Source of the DNA: Axinella damicornis
Lineage: Eukaryota; Porifera; Demospongiae; Axinellida; Axinellidae
Direction: 5' to 3'
Length of the DNA: 64,000 nucleotides
Assembly: GCA_963931865.1 (NCBI GenBank)
Contig: OZ007516.1
Location: 5,553,897-5,617,896 of the forward strand
This document shows, piece by piece, positions 22,281 through 36,800 of this stretch. How positions within the stretch are numbered: the stretch's first letter is position 1; each line of letters opens with the position of its first letter. The notes under the pieces were generated by a model. The model had not been told where the DNA came from. It did not search any database and was given only the letters and a program-made list of their open reading frames with translations. The translations under genes were made by a program, and so were the position numbers.

Positions 22281-22657
22281 TAGTCTCACAAGGCCAGACC
22301 CAAGGGAAAGGGTCTGGGACATGGCCGTAGAGCGGTTTGTTACCCCACACCGTGGAGTGCGTACCAATCACAGCGCAGTATTCAGTCACATGCTGCCTGA
22401 AGTGTATGATTAGCAGGAGAATTTTTGTGTGAGTGGAGAGTCAACTTGAAGCATGACAAGTGAACTGAGCAAGCAGTGTCTTCACTCAAGAGATGTGTGT
22501 AGCCCTGTAGAAATCAGAAAGCAAGGTCGCAAGTCTTATTTTGGTGATCGCTGGCACTTACATCACGGCTGGAATACATAATTAAATTCCTGCCCTCTGT
22601 GGCCATGTCCCAGACCCATTCCCTCTGTGCAGAATGGGGTCTGGCCACGCGAGACTA
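22281..22657. mobile_element. MITE of the TAGTCTC...GAGACTA type
   Basis: TAGTCTCACAAGGCCAGACC and GGTCTGGCCACGCGAGACTA form imperfect inverted ends around ~335 bp without coding signal. No target duplication is visible. Located just before the exon at 22750. Confidence 0.6.
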
Positions 22658-22749
22658 CTACTGAGGCACGTACATGCCTACATATGAGATTGTAGCTTGA
22701 TGTACATGTACATGTACAATAACATCATTACTGCTGATCCTAGCTATAG

Positions 22750-24501
22750 GTGGAGCCCAGCAACCAGAGGGAGAGGACACTCTAATGCAGCTACCTGAGA
22801 AGCTGAGTGTGAATCAGAAGGTGATGGGGCAGAAACAGTCACAGCAGCAGGTGCCAGTGATTCAGCAGCAGGTGCCAGTGATTCAGCAGCCCAACAACGT
22901 GCACGGTGGTGGTATGGTCGGTACCCGCAGTGCCCTGAATGGCACCCCACAAGTTCCCTTCTCGTATACTATGGCAATGCACAGTGGTCTTCCACCGGAA
23001 CACTATGGGGGACACCTGGTCAGCCCCACGCAGGGCCCAATGCAACTGATGCCTGCTCAAATGCAGCACCCGATTCTGTCTGCGTCGCAGGAAATGCCAA
23101 TTGTTGCAAGCCAGCCCATGCCCCCCAATGCACCTCACACTCTTCTCCAGTATCCGTCCGGTTTGTCTCCACATCAAGCTCAGAATGCCAACCAACCCAC
23201 GACACCCCCGATCGGTCTTAACCTCCACCTTCCGAGCCTACTTCAAGCTCAGGCCCAGCATCAAGGTATCTTCTCACCGCCTAGCACCACCATGACTCAT
23301 AGCCCTCAGATCCTTGGTCACAGTCTCGGCACAAGCCTCTTCTCTCCGCCACCTTCCAGCTCAGCGCAACATGGTGCAATGTTTGTTAACTCACCAACTT
23401 CGACTGGGAAGGTAGTTGGCTTGCACCGGGCACTCCTGCCCACCCACCCGTCGGGTCTGGCACTCGATTTCGACGTTATGAGTCACCCAAACCAGGTGGG
23501 CACATTAGCGAAGTGTCCAACTCCATACCTCCCAACTCGCAGCCTTCGGGTCCCCTTGTGCAGAACCACAATAGTCCAGTAATGCAGCACAAGGGTTTTG
23601 GGAAGTCGAGCACCAATGGTGCAGGCCCAATCACAGGGTCATCCGGTTTTCAACCCATCCAGCTCCCCCCGCGACTTGCTCAGCAGCAGCAGCAACAGAA
23701 CCAGCAGCGGAATCCAGGCACCAGGTACCAGAATCAGTGCCACCCTGCAAACAGAGGGGGAGGGGGAGAAGGGGGCAAAGTTGTCAGTGGAACATTGACG
23801 CTTGGAGATCACCTGCCCACCCCGTTTGTTCTCATGGGAGGTGCCTGTCCGCCAAGCATGAGGCACTGCTACCTACCCCGCCGTCAACACACGGTCAAGC
23901 TAGACACCACCCTCACTTGTGGGTTCCGAAGGCAGACCTCCAGTTCTTCCTTGCTTGCAGTGAAGGATTGAAGGCAACTGTATCACGTTTAGAGTGGACC
24001 AGGATTCCTCGTCCATCCATGTTATTCAATATCAAAATCTGGCAGTGGGAATGGCCTGGGAACGAGGCTACAGTGACCATGAAACTGCTTCTTTGTTCCA
24101 TTCTATGCGCAGTGAGCTGAGCTACCCTTAGCTATGCTGTGTCTATTTCGTTTCTACATTTGACGTCACACACATAACACAATTTGCAGAACTCGTAGTA
24201 GCTAAATACCTATGTGGTTATAGCTCAGTATTATGTGTGCCGTGTTCCCATGCTCCACCCACAAATTAAGCCCTGAAGGGCTATCTACTAGTGTGTGAGG
24301 TTGGATGCAGTAAGCGTGAGAGTGTGAGATTGTGGATGAATGCGTTAGTCTCACACGCAATGCGCAAGAGTGCATGCCTATTAGTGTGGGGTTGTATACT
24401 GAACGTTATCATCCCTACCTTGTTTCCCTCCTTTCAGTTCTGCTATCCCTACATCTCGTTTACATTTTACTGTCTTCATTGTACATGTGCTTGCACTTCC
24501 A

Positions 24502-24544
<43 letters not shown>

Positions 24545-24624
24545 AGCGTCGAGAGAGAGAGCAACAAGATCTGGAACTTGCCAAAGAGATGGCTGAGGAG
24601 GATGAGGAAGAGGACTTCCCTTAG
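22750..24624 (+). CDS. Pro/Gln-rich exons, probable 3' end of the R3HDM-like gene
   Basis: An open exon starts after the AG at 22748-22749 (AQQPEGEDTLMQLPEKL). It continues through a Gln/Pro/His-rich region with a duplicated QQQVPVIQ, like R3HDM tails. Near 23490 the best frame shifts by one base: the downstream Gln-rich piece (MQHKGFGKSS, LAQQQQQQNQQRNPGTR) is open only in another frame, with a possible donor at 23725. A last exon at 24544-24624 encodes an acidic tail (LELAKEMAEEDEEEDFP, TAG). The phase of 22750 does not match the donor at 20110, and the frame shift near 23490 needs either an unseen intron or a sequence error. Linkage to the R3HDM gene is likely from composition and orientation but unproven. 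Confidence 0.5.
24506..24543 (+). repeat. (CA)n microsatellite ending in a splice acceptor
   Basis: About 18 CA units end at CAG|GAGCG, the acceptor of the predicted last exon of the preceding gene. Confidence 0.85.
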
Positions 24625-24833
24625 TAGCAATGCACCGTGTAATGTGATTCATAAAAGCATCATCTTCCAGCTGTTCATCAGTTACACAATATGCTAGTAG
24701 GCCCTATCACAAAAAGCTGCATGCCGCACACGTCACAAAATTTGTGATTCCGAATTCCTGGTGCAGGTGGGTGGGGCTGCAAATGTCACATGACTAAGTT
24801 TAGGGCGCGGCCGGCGTTGCAGTTTGTGTTGCA

Positions 24834-27800
24834 ATGGCCTCGACTGGTTCCGATCTTCTTGATGCTTGTAGCGAGGGAAAGCTGGACGTAGTGAAACGAA
24901 TCCTTCAGAACAAACCGTCTTTACTAAACTACAGGGGTGCTTCTATAGGAACTCCTCGAAGTGAGGCTTTCTGGTATGTTCTGTCAGCACTCGCGCATAC
25001 ATCTATAGCGATTGAGGTATAGAGTGTTGTGCATGTGGATGGATACGTGAATGAAGATTCTGCTTATAGCGTGTGGTGACATTAATATTTACTGTATATG
25101 GTGAGAAATCACTATCCTTGGGTAGTGGTCACTCCAGTAAGCACTTGGGATCTTGTACTATGAGTGGTAATCCTAGTGCGTATAATTTAGCAGAAATGAG
25201 TGTGGCTTACTGTAAAGACACCCACCTCGCGTCCACCTGACATCACTCACATGATGAATGATACCAGGCTCTTCACCGCTCTTCCGCATCCTTGTCAACG
25301 CAAACCGAAGAAAAGGGAATTGGGTAGGTTGTAGGCATAAGTACAGTGCTTATTTGGGGCGAGCCTGAGCGAGCCCCACATAGTCGTGTTCTCAGGGTGT
25401 CCGTCTGGTGGATGTCTGTTTGCTGTCCGTTTAGCGTATGACCGTATATCCAAGTGGAAAATTGAAATCCGAGTTGAGCCTGCTACGTTTTACGCCGGTA
25501 CTACAAACTACGTACTACTAACTTGAAACTCTAGATCGCCGTGAACAAATGGGCTCAGTATGGAAGCGACGAAAAACTGGATGTGGGACTGGGAAGGAGG
25601 CTACCACAACTGACTTGAAACTCAGTGCAGACAGCAACGACATCAATGAATGACAATTGGCTCAACGTAGTGTCGTAGTCTACGTACAACAAACTTGACA
25701 CTCCACACTGAACGGAGCATGAGCTACGAACTTGAAACTGCAAACCGTCATGAAGCAGAGGCCCAAGGTATACACCTACCGCGTACCGGTATTAACTTAT
25801 GCTCAGGCCTAGGCCCCACCCCCAGCTTCCCTTATAAGCTGCGCCGCGCCGCCCTGGCCTTACCAGTTCCTGTGAATGGTTCAGCCAGCAATAGCCCTCT
25901 TCGGTCACACACTCGCTTCCAACAATGCTGATCATGAATCAAAAGCTTTGACCGTTTTCCAGCCTTTACTACTATATTGACATGCAGTACGTCAGGCGAG
26001 CCCCACAATGCCCTGCATTCCCCTAGTTTAATTGTATACTGAGCACTGCATGGATGCAATGTGGTGCAAGTGGGACTGTAGGAATGTCACAGTTTAACTG
26101 TTGCGATGTCCACAAGTATGAATTTGATGTTAGTGGAAGAGGAGTATAGTCTCGCGGGCCAGCCTGCTGTGGACAGTCCTCCTTTAAAACCGGTCCCCCC
26201 GAACTGTCCCTGGCAGAATAATCGGTTCCCCTGGACCAGATATTACAGCCATACCTGGTTCCCCCTTGCTGCAGATAGATGGTCCCACCCGCCCTGTATA
26301 TAGATGATCAATGACGAGTGCCAGTGGGGGTACGTACAGGTAAGGTTGCCCAGCTTGGCTGTACCAAGTCGAGAAGAAACCAGACCCTTATTCCCCAGGA
26401 GAAGTGATCCGCTTTGGGTGGTTGTTTGGGTCTCGGAACCAGACTAGTTACCATTGAACGAAACCAGCCACCAACGAAGGACGACAAGGATCAGTATCTT
26501 TCTCTACTTATAGAGGCTACACAGAATATGAAGGAATGGTTTTGTCCGAGAGACTTAGTTTAAGCTTTCTCACTTCATAGTTGACCCTCTAGTGAATATT
26601 TGTGACCTGGGCCAGTGAACAACTAGGGCAGGGGCGGCGGCACAAGGGGGGCAGGGCCCCCACCCCAAATATTAATGGCTGCCCTATACTTAGTACTAGG
26701 CTGACTCGGCTAACCTTGTGTACGTACGATGTACGCGAATGGAGTTGCTGATCTGGCACAAGTCCAGCTATCGACGTAGCCAGCGGCTAGCTAGCTAAAA
26801 TCGAACGGCTTGGGAACGAGACCACAATCTAGTATACCCGTGTACGTACGTATTACGTTCATGAGCGAAATGTGAGCAAGAAAGAAGCACGGCGGCCCCG
26901 GGACCTGCAATCCTCGTACATCTGGAACTTGCAGTGCAAAAGCATGAAGGTGCCACGAGAGCCCATCCTGATAGCTGAAAAATGAAGGCGAAAAAATATT
27001 TCCGCGCTTCGCGAGGACTGAAAGACGCTACGCGCCTCTATGCACTGCCTCCGGCAGCGTGTAATATATCTTGCCCCCTCAATCGTAAATACGTGCCGCC
27101 GCCCCTGTAGGGGAACCAATTACAGTGTGGGGGACTACTTACAGTGCCATGAATGGTCCCAGAGGGACCAATTATTCTGCTGTGGACATTCCGGGGACCG
27201 CTTTCCGGGGGACCACTTACTGTATGACAAGCCCACTTCTGCACTGGATGGAAAGATCTGGTGAATGCAATTAAGTTTACTGATGTTTGTAGCTACGTTC
27301 TACTGGCTGCGCACCAATCAGGTTGCAGATCTTTGCCACCATTGCGACGTGTGATAAACTAGGGAGACTTGGAGAGTACTGCCTAGGCACTTTCGAATTA
27401 ATGCACAGTATGTAAACGACTACATTTGCATTCACCAGCTTGACTCTACCCTCTCGTGTGGAAGTGGGCTGGCCTGCGAGACTAGAAAAGGAAATGGTGT
27501 TGCTCTTCCTATCATACGGTTATCTTGGGATATAACCCTGCATGGACACGTTGACGATAGGGATGACTATAGATTGATCTGCCTTGACTGTAGTTATGGA
27601 GACCTGAGTTTACTCAGACGTTGAGTTGAAACACTGCATGTGCTACTGAGCTGCAGGCTATGGGAGTAGTCCCCGCCATGTGGCTTGCCAATTCATTCTG
27701 CATGTATAACTTAATACTCACCTACGTAGACTTTAGCAGTTGGTGTATCAAGCTGTGCTAGCCTATGTACACCTATTCTGCTGCATGCTGGTATCTTGTA

Positions 27801-30800
27801 TTCCACCTGCGTCCCCGAGCATACTGAAAGTCCATTGGCTAGCACCATCCTGAGATACACATCCAATAGGCTAACAGGCTTCATGGTCAGAGTAGAGGTA
27901 ACAGTTCTAGGACAAGCACCGCCAAAAGATAACTATTACAAAACAGTCACTGCTAAGCTCTAGCATGCTAACTATTATGATTCATGATCATTTCTGAACT
28001 AGTTTTTGAGCAACCTTCTTGACATCATGTTACCATAGCTCTTTGATCATGCTATTACATGTAAATCACAGCACCTTATGGTAGAGTGATTTAGACCTGA
28101 GCCAAGCATGATATAGTCTCGGTACCAGACCCTCACACCTGGAGGAGGGACTTGCATACATGAACTGTTTATGGGATATGCAGGTTTCCTGGGTGATAAT
28201 TGAAAGTGTTCATCAATGTACAAGTAGGTGTGAGAAAACTCTAAGTGCATGAGCTCTCTATAGCTCTCTGTCATTCCCAGTCGCGATGTTGCATGTGTTT
28301 GTGTGAAAAAATGTGTTATTGAACAGCAATCAACCAATCAGATTCATCCCGCCGAAATATATGCAAGTTCACCAGACCCTCCTCTGCGTGCGAAGGTCTG
28401 GTACAGAGACTATGCATGATACTGCTGTGTTCAAAATAAGTTGACAGGTCATATCCACGAAATGTATTTCTAAGGTAATCAATTACATGGATTTGAGTGT
28501 GATTGGGGCATGAGCACTAATTTAGGCAAAGTCAGTGCACGTTACACTATAGGTAGCTATGGCACAATGACTAGCGCCTTTACTGGGGAGACTATCTTCA
28601 ACATACCACCATTTCTGTGACCCACTTTAGCCACACCTTCATTAAGTTCTCACAGCATTTCTTGTGCTCAGGCACAGAAAAACTGCTAGCAAACAATGTG
28701 AGGGTTCACACAGCAACCATTTCAACCTGAAAGTGAGATGTACAAAGGACACGGGCGTTTGTTACCAGGGTAGAGCTTGATCGAATATTATTGTTTGGTT
28801 GATGTGTACCGTGGCTGCTCAGCAATTTCTGATGCCCACTGGCTATAGGTATCATGCTGTAATAAAATGCAATTCCCAATTGATTATGTAGTTGTTTTTT
28901 ATAGTGTGACACTGTAATAGATGGCACTACTATTTCACTCATGTTGCGTGTAGTTATGGCACTCGAGACATTGTGAAGTACCTGGAGGAGAAGAAAAATC
29001 GTGAACTAACAACCCGTGATGGGCTCGACAACACACCACTCCATTTTGCTTGCAGGTAAGTTCCTCCATCGTAGTGGGCACTGGACTGTGTGTGTGTGCT
29101 TGTATTGGTTCATCCTCCTCTCTCTCTTTGGTGTTGCTTACACTGTTGTGTGCCACTGCCTCAAGCACTTACTAGGCGTGCTTTAAGTAATGTTTAGATA
29201 CCGCTTTGCAGTGCATTACGGGTTTTAGTGCACGAGGGCAATCTAGTTAACGGTCAAGGGTGAGATAATGCACGAGCCGAAGGCGAGACTGTTAACTAGA
29301 TTGCCCGAGTGCACTATAAGCCCGTAATGCACTGCAAACTGGTATCTAAACTACTTAGTGCAATCACTGACCCGAGACAGCCTTTGATCTCTGAAAAGTG
29401 TGCATAATGCACACTAAAGTGTGCATTAAGCGATTTAATGCTCCGTCATGTGATCGATTCTGAGACGTCTGATTCGTTGAGGGTCACGTGAGTAACACTA
29501 ATTTGAGATATACCTGCACTAGACCACTGATGTGGTATGTGGAGAAAGTGTATTTGCTTCAGAAACTGGAATTGATATCAGATCATGGTAGTTTATTGAG
29601 AAGAGCAGGTAGTAATGATTGCAATGATTTCAAAATTTTGGCTAGCATTTGCATGGCCAGAGGTACATACCGTATATCTGGAAATTTTCATTGTAAGAAT
29701 ATTTTTGTGGTTGCCATAAACCACGAAAATTTAATGCACGAAAATATTTTTACACGAATCGGAATGAATAGCTATTATGGTCAGAATCTTTTCATGCGAT
29801 GCTAGCTAGTTACTTCGCAAGATGATCCTCGAGACAGCTACCTACAACTGAGGGACGGTCTCCTTGGGAAAAGCGAGCAAACACGCGACACCTTTCTTGC
29901 TGTAAGTGTCCCCGATAATCTTTTTGTTCTTTATGGCGATAGCGTACCTGTCTGTGGCGTTCCTAGGTTTTCATACACGAGTGCTTCGCTAGCAGCTGCT
30001 TCTGAAGGTTCCGGATAAACGTGGCAGCCTCAAACGCAGCAACTTTTCTCTGGATGTCAACGTGTCAGATAAGTTGCCGTAAAAAATTTTGTGTGGGTAA
30101 CCCAGTCCACGAAAATATTATGACCCGAAATAATAAAATGTTACAACATGAAAATTTCCAGATAAACGGTATGTTCAACTAGAGAATTACCCTGCACGCC
30201 TTGTGCATCAGACCTCATTGCAGTGCCAGTACTCGGGATCCCTGCGCGCGGATATGCGCACCGTATACTTAAATAGATGAAACCGAGGGGTCTACGGAAT
30301 TTAGAGCCCCGCGGAAACTATATAGACACCCGCGCGCGAAGCGCAAGGGTTTTTATAGGTTTCCAATGGGATCTAAATCCCGTAGGTCCCGAGGGTTTCA
30401 TCGTTTAAGATATTTTTACTATACAGCTGGCAGCCAATCAAATCACTGTCTGTATTAGCAACCGAAACAGTTAGCAACCGTTCAGTCAGAAAGACTTTGC
30501 ACAGAGATGGCAGCTGCTCTCGCCATACCGACAACTCTGCGTACTAGTGCCTTGTGTTTGGGACTGTGACTCCAAAGCGGAGCCATACTCTGGGATCGCA
30601 CCAAATACGCCCCGCCCCAAGACACTTACGGAGGCAGTTTTTTTGTGAGAAGTATACGACCAGGTCGAGGTCCGAAGTCCAGCTCCGGCTCCACGCTATC
30701 TGTACTCGTCTGGCTAGGCTACAGCACTCGCACGCATGACGCTCGCGCGCAAGACCAAATTGACGATAGAGGTACATGTATCTATGATGCTAAATGTAGC

Positions 30801-33800
30801 TATGACACTAGGCCTATAACTACATGAAATTTACAGGTGTATAAGTGAAATTTTACAGGTGTATAAGTAAAATAAAACCCCTTCAATTGGCCAATCATAT
30901 CACAGTATTTCATTGAAGTAAAGTATAATTAAGCGCTATTTCATAGTTTTTTTGTCACCAAAAATAAAGCCGTGTAATCCGACCTGGACTTGGAAGACCG
31001 TATTGAAATAGGCACAAACAGTATAGAAAAGGCCGGACGAAGCATTTTTGTAAATACTGATGACTGTTCTGAAGTTATACGACGCTGTATTCCAAAGTGG
31101 GGAGTCAAGATGGCGGTTATTCACACTCAAGGGTCATTCTTTCGAAGACTGCTCAACGTAGCCACAAAACGCTTACGTCCTGCCCTAGAGCTTCCTATGG
31201 CGTGTCTCTCAACAGTAGAATCGAGTTGCTCGCGGTCTTCGCACCTGAGATTTTTGGCGAATAGTTTGCTGGAATTGATTTAACCAGCGTACAACAGCTA
31301 CAGTGTGAGCTACTGCATGTAATGATGATCAGTCTGCATGTTGACTACCCTCCCTGCTTTGTGTGGAGTAAGTTTGATTTCACTAGCTTAATTTTTGTTG
31401 GAGAAAAATGGGATTGAACAAATTGTCTGGCCACGCCCACCGCGCTGGGATCCCGTAACCTTAATGTACGTAGAAAACAGTCATCCCCATTGTAAGGCCT
31501 CCAATTCCAGTGTTCAAGCCTGGTTTTTCAGCTAGAGCAGGTTAGCAGGTTAGCTGGTTAGCATTGTCTGAACAAGTTGATTGATTAGTGCGTAAGAGTC
31601 GTGAGTGTACTTAAGATGGCTGAATGTATGGTTTGGCCTGTGTGCAGTTCAGAGCATGAAAATCGGAGAGAACTGGATCTAGGATTTGTTGCACTACTGG
31701 TAGGCAAAAAAAATGTGCCACGTATATTAATTAAATAACTGTTTGGCTAAATACGAATGGCCTACCAAGGTTCTGACTACACCATCGTGATCGCTATCAT
31801 GCACTGATGCTAGCATATAATTTTGGTGCTTAAGCTCACCTGGGTGGTGGAGATACAGGCGCTTTTGTCTTCCTGTTGGTTGCGAGCGACTTTCGTTGCC
31901 GTACAAAGGCCCACAAGGTTCTGACCACACAGTTGTGATCGCTGTCATTCACCAATGCTTATATGCCGAAACTCACCAATGTCACCATGCTGGTGAAATT
32001 ATGAGCGCTGTAATAATCTTCCCTTTGGCCACCATTGCTGACTCGATTATCGACTGGGCATGGTCGTCACGTGACATGCATTAATTGGAACGAGCTGCTG
32101 GCGTGTAGCACCAGGTACCAGCAGTTGGGTTGCCACTCGTTTAAGTATAAACTACAAGCTGAAAGGCAGACCTGCTGAAGAATTAAGACATGAGGTCTGG
32201 AATCAGGCAACCTTGCCCTGATGGATGGGTCCTCCTTCCTCTGTGTTGACAAAGTACGATAATCATTCTCTGTATCACCCATTCGGTGTAGCTTCGTAAT
32301 TCGTATAGCTATAAACACATAAGCAGCTGCATGTTTTATGTGTGTACTGCTGTGTGAGATGCGTATCATATTCCCAGCGCAATCCAAGGATGGTTGTTAT
32401 ACAGTCCACATTGTTTGAAGGTACGAGTTTCGTAGCGTCATTCCGAGGCCCCATACTGGAAGGATATGGTAACACTTGAAATCGTTCTGAAGTAATGAGT
32501 CCGTTGGTGTACACGTTCAGTTTGTAGTGTGTGTGTTGTGCACGCTGTATACAATGTACATTTATTCATTACAATGGATGAAGCGAGTTGTCCTGTAATG
32601 CAAAAAATAATTATGGACATCCTTTTAATGCTTGATGCCATAGACTCCCTGTTCTCACTGACATTGACTGTTTCATCACTTGTCTCTATTTGGGCCTCTT
32701 TTTTGTCTCTTCTTCCGAGCAGTTGTACAGATGCATTAATTTGCAGTGCTTTCTTGATTGCCAACAGTGATTCAGAAGCTGAAAGTGATTTGTGTAGCAT
32801 GGGACTTAGTGTGTACCGTATAGCGGTTTATTTTCGTAGGTGGAAATTTTTGTGAAATGCTTGATAAGGTCGTCAGAATTAATTAATTAAGTCAGTCCAG
32901 CAGTCGGTCCTCTCCGTGTTCCCCAGGCTCCAGGCTCCATAAGTACGGATTTCAAAACATTGTCATATGACAATAGTAAACTCAATGTGTTGTACGTTGA
33001 AACGTCGCGGTCACACCCATTCATCGCAATTATCTATCACTCGATCATGCCTGTGCACGATGATTTTTGTTCGTTCGTCTTCTGCTTGCCTTCCATAACA
33101 GAACCTGCAGCAAACAGCTGCTTCCACAAGCGAGGCTAGAAAGGAATATTCTCAGCAGATGGAAAGTATCACGAGCACTTCACTGTTTGAGATATGCAAA
33201 TGCCATGACATTACATCTGTATACAGCAGAAGTTGCCAGGTGGAAGTTGCCAGCCTGTTTCTGCTATTGCCTGGGAACGAGGCTAGTACTCATCCCAGCC
33301 CAGTAGAAGTTTCAAGCCGCGGCAATGCAAAGCTGTGGTGCTATAAATTTGACAAAAGATCAAGTTACCCCCCAGTGGTAACTAGCCACATGATTGTGCA
33401 CTTGTGATACTCATGTACAGTATGTACTGAACACAAACCTCGTCCAACACTAAACGTTTTGACACACTATGTAGTAGTCATGTTCAGTGGTACGAGACTT
33501 TGACTAAGGAAGTTATAGATGCTCTTTCAACACAATAACACTTTTGTTAGTACATGCTGTGAACATGTGCATCATCTACGTGTATTCACTGGAGTTGTTG
33601 TTGTGTTCTTGTTCTCATGCAGTAAGGGACACCTTCATGTTGTACAGTATATTGTGCAACAAAATGCTTCCACCACACAAATCAAGAATCAATCGGGTGA
33701 TACACCATTACACTATGCTTGCTGGTGAGTTCCTCCTCCTAGTGTTGTGTTGTGGGTTACAACTGTAACCACTCAAATGTGAATGATATATTGCCATGGC

Positions 33801-36800
33801 AACAATGGCAACAATGTACTATAACCTTGGCAGTGTTAATTCCCAAGACACCCTGACACCCTGTAGCTTACATACCACAGCCAGAAATTCAAGTTTGTTA
33901 CATGATCCCTTTTCTTGTACAATCACCAGAAAGTAATTGGGCTAACAACCGTTTTTGTAGTGTATCCTAGAATTGAGATAATAACGACTTGTGTCTGTTT
34001 TGCACAATCATGTATTTTACTCATGGAGTGCTTATATTATTGCTCAGTTAAATTCAGGCCATTGCATTATACATGCATTGTGAAGTAGCTGGCTATACAA
34101 GTCTTGAGCTTGTTCCCAGGCGCTCGGTAATTGAGGAGAAGAGCGCCTGGTATCCACTGTTCACGCATGCGTGAGCAGTTCCGTTACATTCTCCGTATAA
34201 TTCATCGACATACGTAAGCTGAAATAACACGGACAAATATTCGGTAAAATATACGATCCTAGCATCATGCGAGGCCATTCAACGTCTGAAACGACTGAGA
34301 CACGAACTGAACGGTCTACCTCAACAAGAATGGAGACTATAGCGCGTGGTGAGGGGCTAAAGCATTTCATGAAGACGGGGAGAGTGCTTCAAGCGATCTC
34401 ATATCCTGCATTCAGAGCACATCATGGTGTGTAGCATAGCTACATAGCTAGCTAGCTAGCATGCATGCAGGCTTTAATACTGCATGCATAGCTATAAACC
34501 ATCACGGTGTGTTAGACTGCTGCTTCAGCTATTGCCAGAGGATGGGAACTTGACTGGCCTGCGCTCGGTAACACGTAACCCACTGACTGTGACCAGTCGT
34601 GACAGATCTGGCATCAGCAGAGAACGAGAAAGTCGCCCTCCGGTGGTGACAACAAAGACAGAGAGCTCTGCTGGACCTACCTAGCTACCAGACTGCTTCG
34701 GCTAACCTGATTCGCAGTTGCTGTGAAGTGCACGGGTGTATTTTTAGTGTCATAATTTCTGGTGTGATCTGTGTCCTTAAGTTGTGCTATGCTCTCCGTC
34801 ACATTCTGATGACAAGCACTGACAGTCATGCACATGCATCTGCTCCATGTAGGAACACATGCGCATGCAACTGCTCCATACACATTCGACAACTGTACTC
34901 GCTCAGGCTCGCCCCACAATGTTCTGGTATTATGCTTGTTTTGTATGAACCATTATTGCATTCCAGCCTGTTGAGTGGCAGCACTACCAGTATGTAAGGG
35001 TACTTCACCTCATTCATTGGTGGTCTATGACTTCACCAACATCTTGATTGGCTTCAATTAATGTGCCTAGACCCTGTATGTGAATGAGTCTGATGACTGC
35101 AGTGCTACAGTAGCCATAGATTATTTCTAGCCATTAAAAGTGATACAGAATGGTTCATGGTGATGGATATGTCACCACAAAGATCCCACCAATGGCATGT
35201 AATAACGTGTGACTTCTAGAGAAGAATTGGTGTTTGAGTTGTGTGTTCGTGGCTACCATGTTTATAACATTTGAGATGGCACTGTCAAGGAAGAACTACT
35301 GTGTGAGCAATAGCCCAGGAATGCAAAGGACACACAGTCAATTTTTGCATGCATAATATTTTGAGCCATCACTTGCAAATACTTTTTTTGTCCACCCTTA
35401 AATAATCTATGGCTAAGATCATTCTCCTCAATGATTTTACTGCCAGAACAAGGTGGTTTGGTTTGTATGTAGCCTCGTTTCCCGCCCAGCTTTTCGTCGC
35501 TTGAAATACGGAAAAGCGGGGAGAGCCTGGTATGTTTCGCCACGTGGGCATTACGTAATCGACAAGCGGCCAAAATTTTCAGAACGAAAAGCAAAGTTTT
35601 GCGTATTGTTCAACCAACTACACGTGTGGTAAGTGACCTCATACCTTTGCTCTTCTTGCTGTTCTGAGCCCCAGTTCTCCCACGTTCAATTAAGTCCTTT
35701 CTACCACCTTTCTGCCCTCGACGGCATGCACGTGAGGAAACATACCAGGCCTTCCGCGTTCTTTCGTGCAGCCGAAAGCGCCGCGCGGGCCTGGGAACGA
35801 GGCTAGTTTGTGTGTACACACTTAGGCAAGAGCAGTGCTCAGAGTACATGAGGACTGTAGCAGTGAATACAATTAGTGGTCTCAGTTGCTGGTGGAGCTT
35901 GCTAAGTTGTTATTTACCCTTGAGTAGAGTGTACATGTGTCCAAATATCCTCTTATCTGACGTTAGCACATGTGCATAGCCTCGTTCCCAGGCCTTCACA
36001 CTCAGCTTTTGTTGCTTGTTGTACGAAAAGCAAGGGGAAGGCCTGGTAGATCTCGTCACGTGATACATGCCGCGACAGTCATAAAGCGTCATCCTTTCAA
36101 GACAAGAATTGTAGCATGATTGCGTACAAAGACAGGTCAATGGCCAGAAGAGAGCCACACGTAGCTTATCCAAGCTAGAAATCTTACCTTCAAATGTGTA
36201 CGATGTGTACGAGTGTATGTTTAGTGCCATAATTTCTGTGGCCTATATATGCTCATTGCCTAGTCACATTCTGATGACAGTCATGTGAATGCAGTTGCTC
36301 CTTGCATGTCCCGGTGCATGCACTTTGCTCAGGCTCGCCCTCCAATGTCCTGCATTCCACTAGTTATTATGCTTGTTTTGTATGAGTGCTTATTACCATT
36401 ATTGCATTCCAGCCTGTTGAGTGGCAGCACTGTGGGTTTGTAAGGGTACTTCACCTCATTCATTGGTGGCACAGATGTCATGTTGATTATAGCTGCACTG
36501 AATTCCATGTGTAGCTGTATGTTGTTTGTGGCAGCCTTGCCAATAATAAATTCTCGACATCCCTAGTATGCTAGTGTCAACCATTCCTATGCTCTTGTGT
36601 GTTCATGTAGAGTGTGTTGTCTGGCTACAAGTGTGTACCTGAACTATCATGCTATAATAGAATGCACTGTTTCAATGGTGACCATTCTGATGTGTTCTTG
36701 TTGTCATGCAGGAACGGCCGACTGGAAGTGGTCAAATTCCTGATAGAAGTAGCCAAGTGTGACCCTCAGTGTGTGGATCATGAGGGCGAGACTCCACTGC

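Larger units (their letters stand above)
24974..28953 (+). other. First intron of the ANK-ROCO gene
   Basis: About 4 kb without exons. It holds repeat-family ends at 25356-26031, an inverted pair at 26148-27483, and a MITE at 28115-28411. Confidence 0.6.

Noticed and set aside
26148..27483. A confirmed composite transposon
   Set aside because: Ends are inverted copies but no target duplication is visible, so it is kept only as a low-confidence element.
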